From contig NC_092672.1 in the NCBI RefSeq assembly GCF_964355755.1, positions 17,668,501 through 17,732,500 on the forward strand: a DNA stretch of 64,000 bases, in the 5' to 3' direction. The stretch comes from Antedon mediterranea (taxonomy: Eukaryota > Echinodermata > Crinoidea > Comatulida > Antedonidae). Positions 58,200 through 64,000 of this stretch are shown here, one piece after another; position 1 is the stretch's first letter, and every line of letters starts with the position of its first letter. The notes under the pieces are model-generated. The model searched no databases and was not told where the DNA came from. It saw nothing but the letters and a program-made list of their open reading frames with translations. The translations under genes were made by a program, and so were the position numbers.

Positions 58200-61100
58200 C
58201 TATATTTCATAAAACAGTATACATTACTTAACTTGGTTACATTACAAAGTAATAAAAAATAATAATAAAGTAACCTTTTCAAGTTACAAAACATATATGG
58301 CTATTTTTATACATAAATATCAACAGTCTAGCTATTTTTAAAAACAATGTACTTTTCAATTTCTTTATACCTCTCATATACCGATTTAAAGTGATTTATG
58401 TGAGGTTTTTGTTCGTTAACTTTGCAGTTATAAATATACAATTTTACAATCAGTATTAAGTTATTAATTGCATAATTATTTCTATGATTTTCAATACCAA
58501 AACATATCCTTTCTTTATCTAAAGTCACTTTTCTTTTAAACTGTTGTTCAATAATAACTTGTATTTTCCTCCACATGACATCAATTATTTTGCATTCCAC
58601 GAACATGTGCATTAAAGTTTGTTCTTTTTCTAAACAAAATTCACATATTGGTGATTCAACAATTGATATCTTATGTAGAAAAGAGTTAGTATAAAATGAT
58701 ACGGTGAATAAATTTGTATTGAAAGTTTTTAAGTTTCGAATTGATTGTGCATTTATGCAAAGTTGTGAATATCATATCCCATTGCAATTGTGTATTATCA
58801 AGTTCCTTTTCCCATCTGGACTCGATTCTATCGGGCACTGTTGCATATTTTTTAACGAAATGAGAATACAAGTGTTTACAGCTTCTTTTTGTTTTCATCA
58901 AATTATTTATTTTAGAATTTTCAATTATTAAATTTGATGGGTTTGTATCGGTATTCTCAATTTGTTTGCTTCCAGTGCCTTGGAATCGAGTGTACAATTT
59001 GATGGTAAAGTAAAAAATTTGGTTTAAAATTGTATCGTTCTTCGAATCCTTCTAAATTAAGAATTCGGTTTCTATGAGTCAAAATATCTTTAATGTATTT
59101 GATATTTTTGTCCCACCAACCTTATTTATACTGAATTCCTTGATTTCAAAACAAGAGTTATTCCATAAGGATTGTGATAAGATTTCTTTAACAGAGCTCA
59201 GTTCTCTGAAACTATACTCGCTCCAAGCTAATAGAACGTCTTTATTAAAACCATTGAACTGTTTAAGCATCGCGGAGGATTTTGAAAAGTTACTATAAAA
59301 AATAAAGTCGTTTCCAAAATTATGTAGATCTCTTTGAAAAAAAAGTTTCCATTTACCATCGTTTTTTCCTAGATATCTTTTAACAACATGCTTTTAGAGC
59401 TTGACAGTAACTTTGAACATGTGGCATTTTCAACCCTCCCTTTTCTAGTTCGTTGCTCATGATTTTCCTTTTTCATTTTATCAGGTGTTCCGTTCCATAA
59501 AAAATTAAACATCTTACTTTGTATATTATTGAAGAAATGATTTGGTGGGTCCGGTAAGTTTGAAAAGTGAAAAGTTAAAATTGGCAGAACCAGTGTTTTT
59601 ATTATAGTAATTTTACCAAATAAGGTTAGGGATCTTTGCCTCCACATGTTTAATATTTCATCGATATCTTTAGATTTTTGTCGAAAATTTAAATCAAATA
59701 TATTATCTAATTACTTGAAACATTTATACCAAGGTATCGTATGGGTTCGTTTAATAGTCCATATTATGTTTTGTTTGGTGGGAATTTTATAATCCGAATT
59801 TCTTAATGAGCCCAATCTCATTATATTACTTTTTTCATAATTTATCTTAAGCCCTGAGGATAAAGCAAATAAGTTCAAAGTGTCCATAATGGGCTTTATT
59901 GAATTGGAATCGTTTATATAAAATACCGTGTCGTCAGCAAATTGACTTAATTTAATGTTTACGTTATTATAGGATATACCTTCTATTTTTTCTGTTTGAC
60001 GGACTGCATTGCCTAGGATTTCCCCACATAGAATAAACAAGTATGGTGATAGAGGGCATCCTTGTCGTAAACCACGACTAAGACTAAAAAATTCAGAATA
60101 AAACCCGTTATTAATAACGCAACTAAAAATATCATTATAAAAAAGTTTTATCAAATTAATAAATTTATTTTCAAACCCAAATTGTTCTAGTGCATAGTAA
60201 ACAAAGTCCCATCTTATTTTATCGAATGCTTTTTCAAAATCTACAAAAAAAAGGAGATTCGGAAGATTATTTCTTTGTGCATGTTCAATAATGTCAAAGA
60301 GAAGTTTTATATTCTCGCCAATGTATCGTTCCTTAAGGAATCCAGTTTGATCAGGGCTAATCACAGATGGTAATACTCCTTTTAGTCGTGTCGCAATGGT
60401 CTTGGAAATGATCTTATAATCGATGTTCAGTAATGAGATGGGACGCCAGTTTTTTAACAACATTGGCGATTTCTCTTTTTTTGGAATCAATGATATTACC
60501 CCACGCCTTTGTGAAATAGAAAGACTTCCTTTTTTAAATGAGTATTTGAATGAATTTGTTAGGGTTTGGCTAATTTCAGTCCAAAAACATTTGTAAAATT
60601 CAGCTGGGAGACCATCGGTTCCTGGTGTTTTATTGTTATCCATTTCATTTAGGGCCTCAAAATAATCTTTTTCGGAGAATGGAAGTTCACATGTTTTATC
60701 TTCGTCACTAATTTTTTTATTTTTAATTTGTTTGAGGAAGGCGTGTTGTAAGTCGCTTTTTTCTTCAGATTTGTACAGTGTTTGGTAAAGACTTTTTCTT
60801 CATTTAATATTAGTTTTGGATCGGTTATTTCACCGTTCTCAGTAATAAGTTTTGTAATGTTTTTTTTTATTATAATTTCCACGTTCTAAATTTAGGAAGT
60901 ATTTTGTATTCTTTTCACCTTCCTCCACATATTCGGCTCTTGATCTAATCATAGAACCACATGTTTTAAATTCATAAAGTTGTTCAAGTTCATTTTTTTT
61001 AATTTGAATATGTTCGTTTAGTGTTTGATCATTTTTATTGCAAAACTGCTCTTCTAGAATTTGTATTTCATTTTGTAATTTTTTAATGTTATTTTTTTTT

Positions 61101-63527
61101 CATTTATTTGTTTACTAGCAAATTTGATTGTTGTTCTTCTTATGTTACATTTTGTCATTTCCCAAATAGTGTTGGGTTATTTTCTGCACATTCTATCTTG
61201 GTGGTTTTTATTGTTTCTATAATATCCTTTCACGTAGTTGGGATCCTGTAATAAACTAGTGTTCAACTTCCAAAAACCAGGGCCTCTGTTGTGTATCAAT
61301 CCATTTATTGAAAGTGTTATTAATGAATGATCAGTTTTAAAGCCTGATATAATTGCTGTGTCGCTCACGTGTGCCCATAGAGAATATAAGAAAATAATAA
61401 ATTCTACAAAATATTGGTGGGGAGTGATTTGAGTGCCATGTAAATAATTGTTTCTTTGGGTTCTGTACTCTCCAAATATCAATTAAATCTAATTTGTCTA
61501 TAACTTTATTAATTTGCTCGGTGCATTTTGGATGCGTTTGTCCCTTGCCATGTTTTTTATCGACGGACGAATTCAAAAGTGTATTAAAATCACCTCCAAT
61601 GATAATTGGGTTTTTTCCTAATTCCTCAATTTTGTCACATAAAAGTTCAAACAAGTTACTGTCATCATTATTGAGTCCGTAAATGTTTGCAATGGTAAAT
61701 GATTTTTCATTAATCGACATGTTTGCAATGATTATTCTACCATTGTCATCCTGATAAACATTATCAAATTTGTATGTAGCATTCGGTTTAAAAAGTACAC
61801 ATACTCCGGCAAAATTGGATGTGCCATTACTGAATAATATATTGTGCCTCCATTCTTTTCGCCATGTTGATTCTAATTCGCTTGTGCAGTGTGTGTCTTG
61901 TAAAAAATAAATGGAAAAAGGATGATCATGTAACGTCCGACGCTTAAACGAGTTTCTTAGGCCCCGTACCCGTACATTCAAACTACATATTTCTACATTT
62001 GCCATATTGACGTATGGTTGTTAAATGTTATTTTTGGTTTACTTTCTTTATAATCAATACTCAATATATATACATATACATATACTGTATATAAATACAT
62101 ATATACATACATACATACACATACACAATTCATACATTAAGTTAGTGATAACATATCTAATATAAAAGTACAAAAAAATAGTATGGCTTTTTTTTAAAAT
62201 AAGGTAGCCAGGCCTAACTGGATCGACCTATTACCGCTAAACAACAGCTCCTCATGAGTAAGCATTGTTCCATAATAAGCAAAAAATAAACATACTATGC
62301 CTAGCCTACATATTTCCGGTACTTCACAAGTGAGCGATGTATTATACTTAAGAAGGTAGATAATAAATTGTTTTGGTGTGGAATTAGAAATTTGATGCAT
62401 CATTAATAGCATTTACTGGATAAAGAAAAGAGTTTTGATTTTGATAGTTATTAACCAAAATAACCACGGTGTATTCGGCAATGCCTATCTGCCTGCACTG
62501 CATGACGCTGAGTACCGGCATTATATAGGCAAGAGTATTGTTATTCATGAACGTTATTTTATTGGTTCCTATTGGTTGATTGAAATTAGCAATATTGTCC
62601 AAATATGGTATGTCTTGGACATAGTATTTTTGCCATCGTTTACTGTGTAATCGTCCGTCTGCATTTATAATCTTATACAAATCATTACATTAATTTACAG
62701 TTAATAATCAATAATAATAAACATGTACATACATTTTTTAAGCAATGAATATCCCTTGAATGATGTTTCAAAGATAAAACGTTGGTTGCGAACCATCGTA
62801 TTTGTAGTGACGTTAGCCATACAACTCATTGAGTATGGTACAGTATGTTGGCATGTACAGCATTGTTCATGAGCATCGTTCCATTGGTTTCTATTGTTTG
62901 GTTACTTAGCATGTACAAAATATGGTAAACGTAGAGCTTGGCATTTCAGCCATTGCTTTACTATACTGTTCAAAAGGCTACCTGTATTGCTATGATAAAT
63001 GACTGTTTTACTATTACTACCTCTAGCCAATAAAAATAAAAAAACAAACATACACAATTTAACATACATTTGCAAAGTCATAGAATGTCAGACTAATGCA
63101 ATACAATTATTGTTTTATAGGGCTTAGCAAAAAAAATTACTTGTTTCTCCTGTTATTATTGTTTATCTAACATATGTTTTAAACTGTCCATCATGTGTCT
63201 TGTACTTGATTACTGGTGGCACACTAGTAAAAGGGATAAAGGCAAACTTCACGTCCGATCTTTGCCTAATTTTTTCTAAATGTTTTTCTTTTAGTGTTTG
63301 TCTTAGAAGTCTTACCTTACGGGATACGTCATCGCTTATATAAATAGTGTTATTCTTTAATGGATTTCCTTTCAATGTTTTCGCTGCTTGGCTTAGAACA
63401 AATTGCCTGTCCACGTATCTCAACAGTTTACAGTGAATTGGTCTTGGTCTCCGCGATGATGAGCGCCTTGCAGGGGTTCTGTGAGCTCGTTCCACTTGTA
63501 TGTCGTCCCCATTCTCAGCAACCATGA
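58200..63527 (-). mobile_element. L1/Tx1-type LINE, 5'-truncated in ORF1, inserted in the RTE copy
   Basis: On the minus strand: the ORF1 C-terminal domain at about 63527-63163 (VERAHRTPARR, RPIHCKLLRYVDRQFVL, IYISDDVSRKVRLLRQTL). Then 1.15 kb of spacer. Then ORF2: AP-type endonuclease 62005-61337 (SLNVRVRGLRN, FLQDTHC, ANIYGLNNDD, IIIGGDFNTLLN), RT 60643-59711 (DGLPAEFYKCFW, FVDFEKAFDKIRWDFVY, RGLRQGCPLSPYLF, SQFADDTVFYIN) and C-terminal pieces to 58328 (MHMFVECKIIDVMWRKI). ORF2 is split over at least seven frames. The 3' end is an A-rich stretch near 58200. Same clade as 11597-12880 but a different subfamily. Confidence 0.88.
62006..63162 (-). other. ORF1-ORF2 spacer of the L1/Tx1-type LINE, with simple repeat
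   Basis: No conserved frame recognised. 62060-62125 is a TATACA/CATA microsatellite. The length is unusual for an inter-ORF spacer, so a further insertion is possible. Confidence 0.5.
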
Positions 63528-64000
63528 TCACCTTTATTCTTGTACAGAGTGACAATGGATGCATTCTTGAAATCCTGTGGAACTTTACCAAGAGACCAAC
63601 AGAGACTAATAAGCTCATGCAGCTGATGTATTAGAGTCAGGCCTCCTGCTTAAACAATTTCAGTTTGTATACCATCATCACCAGGAGCCTTGCCTGAAGA
63701 CAATTGCTTTACTGCTGATCGTACTTCATCAATAGTTGGGTAGGCATCAAGTTTCAACTTATTTGGTAAATTTTGAACATTTCTGAGTTCCTCCTGATAT
63801 ACAGGCATCTTAGTTTGGCAAAATTCTGAGTAATGTTCTACCCATCGGTCCATCTGTTTCTTCTGATCGATTATCACATTACCGTTTCGGTCTTTTTGTG
63901 CTGTTTTCTTTTGCACTGGCCCAATGGCTTTTCGGATTCCTTCATACATTCCCTTCAAATGCCCTTCATCAGCATCTTGTTGTATCTGAGCACTAAGTTC
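63528..64000 (-). mobile_element. RTE-type LINE, upstream part of the split copy (runs off the window)
   Basis: On the minus strand from 64000: ELSAQIQQDADEGHLKGMYE, KQMDRWVEHYSEFCQTKM, TIDEVRSAVKQLSSGKAPGD, DDGIQTEIV, a stop, then HQLHELISLCWSLGKVPQDF and VTLYKNKGD, where it stops abruptly at 63528. The next residues of the same RT are found at 58195. Confidence 0.88.

Overview
This is eukaryotic nuclear DNA, AT-rich and intron-bearing, from a marine invertebrate. An echinoderm or close deuterostome relative is my best guess. The grounds are the 16-exon animal gene, the mix of Penelope, RTE, L1/Tx1 and CR1-like retroelements, the recurring AGGCCTA words, and elements built like the long-inverted-repeat TU elements known from sea urchins. 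The species call is inference. Nothing bacterial or viral is visible.

One intact host gene is supported: ASCC2 (activating signal cointegrator 1 complex subunit 2), + strand, 17525-31856. I assembled 16 coding exons, all with GT-AG introns and consistent phases, giving a 732-codon reading frame with a CUE ubiquitin-binding domain near residues 462-506 and the family's basic C-terminus. Its introns hold two related minisatellites (17974-18342 and 20017-20838), a Helitron-like element (26033-26688), a TA-flanked inverted-repeat element (27364-28516), a tRNA-like remnant (23698-23790) and a dispersed repeat (21527-21790).

The rest is mobile and repetitive DNA. 1189-8459 is a decayed multidomain gene of a repetitive CXC/PIN-like family. 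It is split by a stack of insertions: a CR1-like LINE tail (2086-2533), then a TA-flanked inverted-repeat element (2539-4802) that itself holds a TU-like foldback element (2953-3784) and a hAT-like MITE (4120-4765). 8740-9080 is a tRNA-derived SINE, 9490-10597 a Penelope-like element with GIY-YIG domain, and 11597-12880 the 3' end of an L1/Tx1-type LINE. 13100-17200 is non-coding with several MITE-like repeats.

Downstream of ASCC2, 32184-32991 is a second TU-like element with a clean 8-bp target duplication. 39801-48969 is a 9-kb palindrome with arms of about 2 kb (left) and 1.5 kb (right). Its core (42391-47054) is a Helitron-like element on the minus strand, internally amplified in blocks of up to about 1.5 kb that contain tRNA-like segments and hairpin satellites. 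49100-55290 is a second palindrome whose arms are arrays of CTTAAG hairpin units. Its right arm is interrupted by a third TU-like element (51517-54471) that contains two LINE fragments in opposite orientation. From 56290 to the end, an RTE-type LINE (minus strand) is split by a 5.3-kb, 5'-truncated L1/Tx1-type LINE (58200-63527).

Every transposon reading frame seen carries stops or frameshifts, so none looks autonomous now. The main interest lies in the architecture: 15-16-bp word arrays as inverted termini with 8-bp duplications, hairpin satellites inside Helitron-like DNA, and repeated nesting that gives relative ages.
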